From Bacillota bacterium (lineage in GTDB: Bacteria > Bacillota > Clostridia > Christensenellales > CAG-138), in the NCBI GenBank assembly GCA_023451115.1, contig JAEXFV010000048.1, forward strand, positions 1 to 8,195: DNA of 8,195 nucleotides, written 5' to 3'. The notes below the pieces were generated by a model that worked only from the letters and a program-made list of their open reading frames with translations, had not been told where the DNA came from and did no database searches. Made by a program: the position numbers and the translations under genes. Positions 1 to 5,783 of the stretch are shown one piece after another (the first letter of the stretch is position 1; every line of letters begins with the position of its first letter).

Positions 1-257
1 TCAAATGGAGAAGCGCCTACACAAAAGGCCAAAACTTTTTTACCCGCAAGCAGATCCATGTTCTTTTTCAGGATGGGGAGCCCCGCTATCCCGGAAGCAT
101 ATATCCCACCGCCAAAAATAACGGCATCACAGCTGGCAAAATCCTCTGACTTTACCGCGCCGGCTTCCACTAAGCGAAAGCCGGTGGCATCTGCCAGCCA
201 GTCTGCATACTGCCTGGTGGCCCCATACTTTGATTTGTATAAAATAACTCCATTCAT
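1..257 (-). CDS. Flavodoxin-domain protein (Flavodoxin_5/HemG-like), C-terminus cut off by window edge
   Basis: The first 85 codons of a leftward gene are visible. The protein starts MNGVILYKSKYGATRQYADW, a beta strand followed by the phosphate-binding loop (S-K-Y-G-A-T) that holds the FMN phosphate in flavodoxin folds. A second strand and loop follow at about residues 47-53 (AVIFGGGIY). This pattern is close to the Flavodoxin_5 group, which includes the HemG protoporphyrinogen oxidase-like proteins. It is probably a cytosolic FMN electron carrier or small flavin oxidoreductase. The start at 257 is supported by an AGGAG ribosome binding site a few bases upstream. The gene begins 17 bases after the stop of the amide hydrolase gene and is very likely its operon partner. 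The redox partner and substrate cannot be told. The family call is fairly sure; assignment to HemG itself is not made. Confidence 0.8.
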   Translation of the reverse strand, partial: MNGVILYKSKYGATRQYADWLADATGFRLVEAGAVKSEDFASCDAVIFGGGIYASGIAGLPILKKNMDLLAGKKVLAFCVGASPF

Positions 258-274
258 ATGATTTCTCCTAACTA

Positions 275-1369
275 TTATTGGAAGAGCCAACCGGATTTAT
301 CCAACAGCATGGCAGAATACTCCCTTTGATAGTTTTCACGGAAGTAAAAATCCGCCGTCAATGCGGACGGAACATACACGATGCTCCACTGCGTTAGCTC
401 ATCGCTTCCCGGGAAGTTGCCTTGTGAGACGCTTTCCAGGCAATTGCGAACCGCCTCCAGGGACATGACGCCGCCTGACTCTGCATAACGCTTGGAGAGG
501 GTATCATAGCGCAAATGGGATTGCGCACTGCCAATGCCGTATTTCTCACCCTCGGTGAGGTAGTGGTTGGTGACGATGGGCGCCTCAGTGACGAACATCT
601 CCCCGTCAATGTACTCCACTACCACGCAGCGTCCTGTGGCGTCTGCAATGGATAGATGGTGTGCTGTGCCAATGGAGGAGTTCATGTCATACCGGGAGAG
701 CAGGTCGATGGCCTCATCTACCGTGGCCGCCTGGTCCAACAGCAGACGGATGGCAGAGGTAATGGTTAGGTCAGGATTGGAGGTATCCTGGTGCGTCTCG
801 GTTTCATCGCCAGCCATAAGGTCCGCAACGCACAGGCCGCGTTCATTCATGCCATCCAGAGGAATATACACAGCCGCCAGAGCCAGAAATTTGTCCATCA
901 TGCCCTCCGGCTTCCACCCCTCGCCGAACCCGAGAAAATCCAGGCAGCAGGTGGAAACGGACTCATATCCGTTTTCAGGCACTGTATGGACGATCACGGC
1001 GTCACAGTCTGCCCAGTCATAATTGCGGCCAAAGATCATATTCCCGTCAGCATCCTTCACCGTTATGGTGCTGCACCCGAAATCGGGCGAAGGCAGAGCG
1101 GAAGCATCCGGTTTCCAAAAACCGTGTGACAGGAAGGAAGCGATATAATCGGCCATTTGAGCATCACTGGAGGCGCCGCCCTGGGACAGAAAGTCGTCGA
1201 AGCCATAATCGCCCCGATATTCCAATGCGTAGAGATGGTCTTCCAGCCTCTCGATGGTTCCCGCCGCTTTTAGCTGTGTGCCAAACATCCACCACCCACC
1301 GGCCACGGTTATGATAAAAAGAACGGCCAAGAAGATTAAAATAACTTTCAGCGCTCTGCGTTTTTTCAT
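275..1369 (-). CDS. Membrane-anchored linear amide C-N hydrolase (Ntn hydrolase, C45/choloylglycine hydrolase-like)
   Basis: A protein of 364 residues. Residues 1-5 are basic (MKKRR) and about 8-29 form one hydrophobic helix, so the bulk should lie outside the cytoplasmic membrane. The likely nucleophile is Cys99 in FGCSTITV, followed by GRNYDW (114-119), GMNERGL (173-179), TNHY (267-270) and QWSIVY (327-332). This series fits the N-terminal nucleophile family containing acyl-CoA:6-aminopenicillanate acyltransferase and linear amide hydrolases, in which the Cys is freed by self-cleavage. Residues 30-98 would then be a pro-region. Such enzymes split or form amide bonds in N-acyl amino acids, bile salts, acyl-homoserine lactones or beta-lactams; the substrate here is unknown. 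The start has GAAGG about eight bases upstream. The gene lies 34 bases after the TetR gene, which suggests control by that regulator. The family call is good; bile salt hydrolase is not claimed, because the Cys is not at residue 2 and the protein has an anchor. Confidence 0.82.
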   Translation of the reverse strand: MKKRRALKVILIFLAVLFIITVAGGWWMFGTQLKAAGTIERLEDHLYALEYRGDYGFDDFLSQGGASSDAQMADYIASFLSHGFWKPDASALPSPDFGCSTITVKDADGNMIFGRNYDWADCDAVIVHTVPENGYESVSTCCLDFLGFGEGWKPEGMMDKFLALAAVYIPLDGMNERGLCVADLMAGDETETHQDTSNPDLTITSAIRLLLDQAATVDEAIDLLSRYDMNSSIGTAHHLSIADATGRCVVVEYIDGEMFVTEAPIVTNHYLTEGEKYGIGSAQSHLRYDTLSKRYAESGGVMSLEAVRNCLESVSQGNFPGSDELTQWSIVYVPSALTADFYFRENYQREYSAMLLDKSGWLFQ

Positions 1370-1403
1370 TCACATAACCTTCATTCTGCTAAAACGCTTG
1401 ATT

Positions 1404-1982
1404 TTATTCGGATATGCCAAGCAGCGAAGTCAGCAGCTGTTTTAATTCTGACTGCTGGGCTGCATATGTTTCCTGGCTTTGATAGAGGATGCTTCCGCCA
1501 ATACCAAACGCCAGGAGGTTGGTTGCGATTTCAATATCGGCTATAGACACGGCAATGATGCCCTTTTCTATATAAATTTCAAGAATCTCCCGAATGTATT
1601 TTTTAATAACCAACAGAGTATGCTCTCGAATTGCGCCGAGAATACTCCAGTGCAGCTGATGGAGGTACTGTGCCCGGAACTGCTGCGTCATTTTGTTCAG
1701 CTGGTCAATATACCGTGTCAGCAATTTGTTCGGATTATCCCTGCCGCTATCTACCATCGCCTGCATCTGGGCTTCATAGTATTCAAAAAATAAGTTGATT
1801 GCCGCTTCAAACACAGCGTCCTTGGATGCAAAGTAATAGTAAAAACCCGCCACCTTTTTGCCAATCTTCTGCTGGATCATACGGATGGAGGTTCCCTCAT
1901 ATCCTTTCTCAAAAAAGAGTTCCAGAGCCGCAGCGACAATTTGTTTGCTTCTAGCCTCAGTTTTTTCCGCGTTCTTTTTCAC
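1404..1982 (-). CDS. TetR/AcrR-family transcriptional regulator
   Basis: A protein of 192 residues when started at the GTG at 1982. Residues 1-54 form the DNA-binding domain: helix 1 around 11-26 (ALELFFEKGYEGTS), then the helix-turn-helix with IRMIQQKIGKKVAGFYYYF and SKDAVF, the usual TetR signature with its aromatic YYYF recognition helix. The remaining residues are a mostly helical ligand and dimerisation domain without an assignable effector. An upstream TTG at 2042 in the same frame would add 20 residues, but it lacks a ribosome binding site and would place the promoter -10 (2025-2030) inside the gene. The GTG has AAGGCGG about nine bases upstream. It is the first gene of a leftward operon with the amide hydrolase and the flavodoxin-domain gene, so self-regulation of that operon is likely. 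The family call is firm; the ligand is unknown. Confidence 0.88.
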   Translation of the reverse strand: MKKNAEKTEARSKQIVAAALELFFEKGYEGTSIRMIQQKIGKKVAGFYYYFASKDAVFEAAINLFFEYYEAQMQAMVDSGRDNPNKLLTRYIDQLNKMTQQFRAQYLHQLHWSILGAIREHTLLVIKKYIREILEIYIEKGIIAVSIADIEIATNLLAFGIGGSILYQSQETYAAQQSELKQLLTSLLGISE

Positions 1983-2024
1983 AAGGAAGCACCGCCTTCC
2001 AATTTTCGAATACTGTTCAAATAT

Positions 2025-2053
2025 ATTATAACACCCGGGCAATGCAGGGGCAA
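2025..2053 (-). promoter_or_regulatory. Sigma-A-type promoter of the tetR-hydrolase-flavodoxin operon
   Basis: Read leftward, a -35 TTGCCC (2048-2053, four of six consensus bases) is followed by a 17-base spacer and a perfect -10 TATAAT (2025-2030). Transcription would start near 2018, leaving about 35 bases of leader before the GTG at 1982. Two similar motifs flank the promoter: TTCGAAAATTGGAA at 1997-2010, and a dyad with TCCAAT/ATTGGA arms at 2060-2082. They are possible operator sites for the TetR protein, but this is inference. Confidence 0.65.
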
Positions 2054-2082
2054 TTACATTCCAATATTATTCGGAAATTGGA

Positions 2083-2296
2083 GAGCTAGACATTTAACAT
2101 GTAAAAATCGGATGCTTTGATTTTTTAAACTTGGCTGAGGTTTTCTATTGTAATGCAGAAGAAGAAGAAAGTGCGTTTTGCCAATACACAGGAACTGCCG
2201 TATCCTTTGGGTTATCGGCAGTTCCTGCGCAACAATAAATGCCTTCTGGTGGTAAATATGGAAGATAAATAGAATAGCTTCCACTTTATATGGGCG
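2083..2296. other. Non-coding stretch between the two leftward operons
   Basis: No convincing gene is seen here. One leftward frame stays open through it, but only because the aldo/keto reductase remnant lost its stop; the translated sequence after FAVRL matches no family I recognise and looks like read-through of non-coding DNA. The only clear structure is the perfect 12-bp inverted repeat at 2189-2227. Confidence 0.5.
2189..2227. repeat. Perfect 12-bp inverted repeat with 15-base loop
   Basis: CAGGAACTGCCG at 2189-2200 is the exact reverse complement of CGGCAGTTCCTG at 2216-2227, with a 15-base loop between. It lies in the gap between the end of the aldo/keto reductase-flavodoxin operon and the tetR promoter. 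It has no U-tract on either strand, so it is not a classical intrinsic terminator. It could still end or protect the leftward transcript, or be a remnant of a small mobile repeat. Confidence 0.6.
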
Positions 2297-2535
2297 TAAC
2301 CTTACTGCAAAATTCCCCATTGCCTGGGAATTTTTAATGCCCTGTGGACAAACCGCTTCGCAGCTGCAACATCCGACGCAGGGGGAAGGCTTTTTGTTCC
2401 CAGCAATGGCCTCAATGCCATAGGCGCCAGGAAACCCTCGCCAATCAAGCAATGCTCGTTATAAAGCTCCAGTAAATTCAGGATGTCCAGCCCTTTGGGG
2501 CAATGGCTGACACAATAGCGGCAGGCAGTACACGC
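2297..2535 (-). pseudogene. Remnant of a second aldo/keto reductase: frameshifted ferredoxin-like C-terminal domain
   Basis: Immediately after the flavodoxin stop, in another frame, the leftward strand encodes CTACRYCVSHCPKGLDIL and then LLELYNEHC, the first 4Fe-4S motif and helix of the ferredoxin-like tail found on Fe-S aldo/keto reductases. Near 2411-2421 the match jumps frame and continues as IEAIAGNKKPSPCVGCCSC, then EAVCPQGIKNSQAM and FAVRL, the second cluster motif and end of the same domain. One missing base explains the jump. The barrel that should precede it is absent, because the flavodoxin gene sits there, and no stop follows the usual end. It is distinct from the tail of the intact reductase at 3087-4184, whose Cys motifs have different surroundings. 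It is best read as a decayed 3' piece of a paralogue left after a deletion. An expressed product is unlikely. Confidence 0.8.
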
Positions 2536-3017
2536 TATAGCCCTAGGCTTTTTATCCAGTCCTCAAGCTCGGCTTTGTTTGTATCGGCGCTCATCACCTT
2601 GCCCTCCACCCATTTCACGGAGGCGTTGCAGGATGGCTTCAGCTTGCTCAGCGTATCTCCCATGCCGCTGCCGCCGGAGGTTGCAAAGGTGACGATGGTT
2701 TTTCCGGAAAAATCATAGCTTTCAAGGAACGTGTTGATAATGGTTGGCGCTATATACCACCAGATGGGAAATCCAATGAATATGGTGTCATAATCCGCCA
2801 TATTGATTTGCTTATTGGCAATGGCAGGGCGAGAGCGCCCATCTTTCATTTCAACGCTGCTGCGGCTTTTTTTATCCATCCAGTTCAGGTCTGCCTTTGT
2901 GTAAGGTGTTTGAGGGACGATTTCGAAAAGATCGCCGTTTGCCGCTTCTGAAAGGGTGGTTGCCAATTTTTTGGTTACACCGCTTGCTGAAAAATAGGCG
3001 ACGATTGATTTGCGCAT
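2535..3017 (-). CDS. Flavodoxin
   Basis: A protein of 160 residues when started at the ATG at 3017, which follows GGAGG by eight bases; an earlier in-frame ATG at 3032 overlaps that ribosome binding site and is unlikely. It opens with MRKSIVAYFSASGVTKKLA, a beta strand and phosphate-binding loop (S-A-S-G-V-T-K) for FMN. GFPIWWYIAP at about 85-94 is the aromatic loop expected to cover the flavin ring, and TFATSGGSGMG is the second flavin loop. Length and order fit a whole cytosolic flavodoxin of the Flavodoxin_4 type common in Clostridia. It lies about 70 bases behind the Fe-S aldo/keto reductase on the same strand and may pass electrons to or from it. Its TAG stop shares its last base with the aldo/keto reductase remnant, so the 3' end is a deletion junction, although the WIKSLGL terminus looks complete. 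Confidence 0.88.
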   Translation of the reverse strand: MRKSIVAYFSASGVTKKLATTLSEAANGDLFEIVPQTPYTKADLNWMDKKSRSSVEMKDGRSRPAIANKQINMADYDTIFIGFPIWWYIAPTIINTFLESYDFSGKTIVTFATSGGSGMGDTLSKLKPSCNASVKWVEGKVMSADTNKAELEDWIKSLGL

Positions 3018-3086
3018 TTTACTTACCTCCATTTGTGTTTCATTTGTTGCCCCGTTTGTGTAGGGGCGCTTCTGAGAGAAGGCACA

Positions 3087-4184
3087 TTATTTCGCTGCAA
3101 AATAGTGGGTGATCTCGTCCATTCTTGCAACTTGATCAACGCCAAAGGGGCATCTGGCATTGCAGTGGCCGCATGCGATACAGGCATCCGCATGCATGGA
3201 TAAGTTTTGATAATGTTCCCCCGCCATAGCATCGCCATTTCTGGCAAGATCATAATACTTGTTGATAACGCCGATGTCCAAGCCAACCGGGCAGGGCTTA
3301 CAGTGGTTGCAGTATACGCATTTTCCCGCTGCATCCGCAGGCTTGAAGGAGCCGATCACAGAATAGTCTTTTTCTTCAGCGGAGGTGGTATGGAACGATA
3401 GGACGTTTTCCACCTCCGCCATACTCCCTATGCCGGGAAGAACGGTAAGCACCCCCGGCCTGTCAAGGGCGTACTGCAGGCATTGATAAGGCGTCAGCGC
3501 TTTGCCGAAAGGGGAAATGGACGCGTCCAGCATCTGCCCGCCGGAAAACGGCTTCATAACAGAAATGCCAATCCCCGCCGCTTCACATTTGTGATAAACC
3601 GCGGTTCGCTCATCCACAGAACCTTTGGCATAGTCCCCTTTTTGATAGTCATATCCCGGGTTTACGGAAAACATCAGCATATCAATGGGCACTTCATCCA
3701 GCACATGGAATATGGTTGCTGGCGTATGGGAAGAAAAGCCGAGGTGGCGAACAACGCCCTGCTCTTTTAACTGCATGAGGTATGCGAAGGCTCCGTTGTT
3801 CACATACGCCTGCCAGTCCGAAACTTCATCCAGGCAATGAATAAAGCCATAGTCAATGTAATCTGTTTTTAGGCATTGCAGCTGCCAGTCAATATTGCGC
3901 TGGATGGTTTCTAGCTTTGTGGTCCACCCATAGGTGCCGGTTGTATAGTCCGCTCCAAAATGGATTTGATACAGGATGTTTTTCCGTACGCTTTCAAAGG
4001 CCTTCCCGTAATAGGGGAAGCACCTGCCCTCGCCTGCGGCCATGTCGTAATAATTGATGCCGCCTTGGTAGGCCCGTTCCAATATGGCAATGCCAGCTTG
4101 TTCTCCTGCTTTGGAAATGTAGGTGGAGCCAAATCCAATTTCGCTGACCTGGTCTCCCGTCCGCTTATTTACTCTGTATTCCAT
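3087..4184 (-). CDS. Aldo/keto reductase with C-terminal twin 4Fe-4S domain
   Basis: A protein of 365 residues started at the ATG at 4184, which follows AAAGGGG; the frame is open 24 codons further up, but that stretch is part of the cupin remnant. Residues 1-265 are the aldo/keto reductase barrel (GDQVSEIGFGSTYI, NYYDMAAGEG, GFIHCLDEV, VRHLGFSSH, VLPGIGSMAEVENV). Residues 289-298 (CVYCNHCKPC) and 335-345 (CIACGHCNARC) are CxxCxxCxxxC motifs for two 4Fe-4S clusters. Asp47 and His116 match two members of the classical Asp-Tyr-Lys-His tetrad. The Tyr position holds Glu52 (Tyr58/59 are near) and the usual Lys region reads YQIHFG, so catalysis may differ from NADPH carbonyl reductases. Electrons may come through the clusters, plausibly from the flavodoxin encoded next. 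It is a cytosolic enzyme with unknown substrate. The family call is firm. Confidence 0.92.
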   Translation of the reverse strand: MEYRVNKRTGDQVSEIGFGSTYISKAGEQAGIAILERAYQGGINYYDMAAGEGRCFPYYGKAFESVRKNILYQIHFGADYTTGTYGWTTKLETIQRNIDWQLQCLKTDYIDYGFIHCLDEVSDWQAYVNNGAFAYLMQLKEQGVVRHLGFSSHTPATIFHVLDEVPIDMLMFSVNPGYDYQKGDYAKGSVDERTAVYHKCEAAGIGISVMKPFSGGQMLDASISPFGKALTPYQCLQYALDRPGVLTVLPGIGSMAEVENVLSFHTTSAEEKDYSVIGSFKPADAAGKCVYCNHCKPCPVGLDIGVINKYYDLARNGDAMAGEHYQNLSMHADACIACGHCNARCPFGVDQVARMDEITHYFAAK

Positions 4185-4225
4185 GTGGTGTGCCCCTTTC
4201 TGAATGATGATGCCTTTCTGCAATG

Positions 4226-4440
4226 GTACGCTTCGTCGTGCACTGCTTCCTGCCATTGATTGGATCTGACCTGTGCGGGGATTTCAATGGCAATGTGAGT
4301 GAACCACTCGTCTGCCAATGCGCCGTGCCAGTGCTTTATTTCCGGCGCAATATATATGACATCGCCGGGATACAATTTTTGCGCGGGGTGTTCCCACTCC
4401 GGATACCAGATTTTTCATAGGTACAAAGCAGGATTTGGCC
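4226..4440 (-). pseudogene. Remnant of a cupin-domain protein (second half only, frameshifted)
   Basis: The leftward strand encodes GQILLCTYEK, then after a frame change WYPEWEHPAQKLYPGDVIYI, then APEIKHWHGALADEWFTHIA and SNQWQEAVHDEAY. This is the second half of a small single-domain cupin of the type found beside aldo/keto reductases and carboxymuconolactone decarboxylase-like genes; HWHG supplies a metal-binding His. Adding one A to the A5 tract at about 4411-4415 joins the two parts into one frame, so a single-base loss is likely. The first half, with the other metal-binding histidines, is missing, and the promoter region begins where it should be. No stop follows DEAY, and the frame runs into the aldo/keto reductase start. 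It is now probably just the 5' leader of that operon. Confidence 0.75.
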
Positions 4441-4445
4441 CCTTC

Positions 4446-4474
4446 TTGACAGTGTATTTCAGGTACAGTACAAT
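4446..4474 (+). promoter_or_regulatory. Promoter of the MerR-family gene
   Basis: A perfect -35 TTGACA (4446-4451), a 17-base spacer and a -10 TACAAT (4469-4474) form a near-consensus sigma-A promoter with a start near 4481. The dyad at 4481-4500 lies directly at and after this start, so a MerR dimer bound there should repress the gene. The leader runs about 60 bases to the start codon. Confidence 0.75.
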
Positions 4475-4503
4475 TGTAAAACCTGAAGTTAAGTTTAGGT
4501 CAA
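4473..4503 (-). promoter_or_regulatory. MerR-type activated promoter of the aldo/keto reductase-flavodoxin operon, with operator
   Basis: Read leftward, -35 TTGACC (4498-4503) and -10 TACAAT (4473-4478) are separated by 19 bases, the long spacer typical of promoters that MerR proteins activate by twisting the DNA. The spacer is filled by the dyad ACCTGAAGTTAAGTTTAGGT (4481-4500; eight of ten positions symmetric). The -10 overlaps that of the opposite merR promoter in the palindrome TACAATTGTA (4469-4478). The neighbouring MerR-family protein is the obvious ligand. Confidence 0.78.
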
Positions 4504-4542
4504 TGAGATTTTGGAACGAATTTGTAAACGGGAAGAGGATAT

Positions 4543-4977
4543 ATGATGTTTTATTCCATCGGAGAGGTTTCCAATAAAACCGGTATTCCGGTATCCACGC
4601 TGCGGTATTACGACAGGGAAGGTATGTTCCCCGGGATGGAGCGCAGCAGCGGTGGCATTCGCGTTTTTTCTGACAATGAGATTGGGCTAATTAAAGTGAT
4701 TGAATGCCTGAAGAAAACCGGGATGTCCATCAAAGATATCAAAGAATTTTTGAGTTGGTGCCAGGATGGAGATGCGTCCCTTCAAAAACGCAGGGACATG
4801 ATTTATAAGCGCTTGGAGGAAGTACAGCAGCAGATGCATGCGTTGCAGGACACAATGAACATGCTCAAGTATAAATGCTGGTATTACGATACAGCTCTAG
4901 CAACCGGTACAGAGGCTGGGGTAAAAGAGATTGTGCAAAGCGATATTCCGGAAGAAATCCGGCCATATATGCTGTGA
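4543..4977 (+). CDS. MerR-family transcriptional regulator (AdhR/NmlR-like)
   Basis: A protein of 144 residues (143 if the second of two adjacent ATGs at 4546 is used; GGAAGAGG at 4531-4538 is better spaced for that one). Residues 2-70 are the winged helix-turn-helix: FYSIGEVSNKTGIPVSTLRY, then YYDREGMFP, IRVFSDNEI and ECLKKTGMSIKDIKEF. Residues about 78-112 form the dimerisation coiled coil (LQKRRDMIYKRLEEVQQQM). The tail KYKCWYYDTALATGTE is typical of MerR proteins that sit beside aldo/keto reductase and alcohol dehydrogenase genes and often sense aldehydes or other electrophiles; Cys108 in this tail could be a sensing residue, but that is inference. It is divergent from the aldo/keto reductase operon across a shared operator region. 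The family call is firm; the signal is unknown. Confidence 0.93.
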   Translation: MMFYSIGEVSNKTGIPVSTLRYYDREGMFPGMERSSGGIRVFSDNEIGLIKVIECLKKTGMSIKDIKEFLSWCQDGDASLQKRRDMIYKRLEEVQQQMHALQDTMNMLKYKCWYYDTALATGTEAGVKEIVQSDIPEEIRPYML

Positions 4978-4980
4978 CAA

Positions 4981-5009
4981 AGCCCCGGAAACATCGGATT
5001 TCCAGGGCT
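4981..5009 (+). terminator. Hairpin after the merR gene, possible terminator
   Basis: AGCCCCGGAAA (4981-4991) pairs with TTTCCAGGGCT (4999-5009) with one mismatch around a 7-base loop, three bases after the merR stop. There is no U-tract after it on the plus strand. On the minus strand the stem is followed by TTTGTC, so it may serve the convergent prsW-like gene, or both genes weakly. Confidence 0.5.
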
Positions 5010-5036
5010 CTATCAAGGCGTGTACATTGCCCTCAC

Positions 5037-5058
5037 ATGATTGCATGATGGCAATCAT
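5037..5058. terminator. Second small hairpin between the convergent genes
   Basis: ATGATTGC (5037-5044) pairs perfectly with GCAATCAT (5051-5058) across the loop ATGATG, just beyond the end of the protease gene. U-tracts are lacking on both sides. With the hairpin at 4981-5009 it may help separate the two convergent transcripts. Confidence 0.35.
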
Positions 5059-5063
5059 CGTTG

Positions 5064-5783
5064 TTACACTGGCCGGTCAGTAAAGGATTCCCGTTTGATA
5101 ATGCGAATAACAATTCCATACATTACCACCACAAAGGCGATAAACAGCACCATGGAGAAGACATCCCCAATCATAACGCAGGCGTCGTAGAAGCCGTGGA
5201 GAAGCACTGCAATGACATACCCGGCAACCAAGTTCAGCCGTTTACCCAAGGCGTTGCCATTGCGTTGGCATATTTTTGCGCGCCCATAAAACAACCCCAT
5301 AAATACGGCAAAGCTCATGTGCCCGGGGATTACTAACAATGCCCGGGGAATTACCACCGAAAGGCCGTAACCAAACACATAGCTGATGTTTTCAAAAGCG
5401 GCAAACCCAAGAGAAACAAATACGGCATAAACCACCCCATCAAACCGGTAGTTGAAGTTCACATCGTTCCAGGAACGCAGCTTGAGAAAAAGGAATTTTG
5501 TTCCTTCTTCTACAGCGGCTACCACAAGGAAGGCAAAAATGATGGTATAGGCAGGGCTGCCCGCATCTACATAACGGGATAAGATGTGCTGGCCCAGGTA
5601 TTCTAACCCGATGGCCGCCAGTGCGGATAAAACGCCCATCCCCACCAGAGAAAGGAGCAATCGCGGGGGTTCTTTTTCAATGGTATCTTTCCGGTAAATA
5701 TAGCGCATTAAAAAAGCGGCGGGCAGCACGGCGGCAAAAAAATAAATCAGCAAAACCGCCACAGACGGCAAGAAAATAAACAT
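5064..5783 (-). CDS. PrsW-family intramembrane metalloprotease
   Basis: A very hydrophobic protein of 239 residues with about seven membrane segments (roughly 4-26, 42-62, 78-100, 114-135, 140-167, 185-203, 208-229). The PrsW signatures appear in order: VVAAVEEGTKF with Glu92-Glu93 and Lys96, FDGVVYAV (114-121), GFAAFEN ending at Glu131-Asn132, PGHMSFAVFMG with His155, and LHGFYD with His196 and Asp200. The Glu and His residues are the expected metal-binding and catalytic set. In Bacillus subtilis PrsW cuts the anti-sigma factor RsiW, but most family members have unknown substrates and no sigma/anti-sigma pair lies here. The start has AAAGGAG seven bases upstream. It is convergent with merR and divergent from the reductase gene, so it looks like a single-gene unit. 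The protease family is firm; the target is unknown. Confidence 0.9.
   Translation of the reverse strand: MFIFLPSVAVLLIYFFAAVLPAAFLMRYIYRKDTIEKEPPRLLLSLVGMGVLSALAAIGLEYLGQHILSRYVDAGSPAYTIIFAFLVVAAVEEGTKFLFLKLRSWNDVNFNYRFDGVVYAVFVSLGFAAFENISYVFGYGLSVVIPRALLVIPGHMSFAVFMGLFYGRAKICQRNGNALGKRLNLVAGYVIAVLLHGFYDACVMIGDVFSMVLFIAFVVVMYGIVIRIIKRESFTDRPV

Noticed and set aside
567..1022. Long open frames on the plus strand opposite the amide hydrolase gene (also 791-1129)
   Set aside because: They are antisense shadows of a gene with clear family motifs, and show no recognisable domain or ribosome binding site.
2054..2452. A complete 132-residue Fe-S protein gene
   Set aside because: The Cys motif belongs to the second half of an aldo/keto reductase tail, the other half lies in another frame, and the rest of the frame is read-through without family likeness. 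It is treated as a pseudogene.
2535..2560. Stop-codon read-through or frameshifting giving a flavodoxin-ferredoxin fusion
   Set aside because: The Fe-S sequence is in a different frame from the flavodoxin and breaks frame again downstream, so no single event would make a whole product.
4169..4375. A small intact cupin gene starting at the TTG at 4375
   Set aside because: It would lack the first half of the cupin barrel, has no ribosome binding site, and the missing homology continues upstream in another frame.
4981..5063. Strong bidirectional terminator
   Set aside because: Two hairpins are present but neither has a proper U-tract, so they are listed only with modest confidence.
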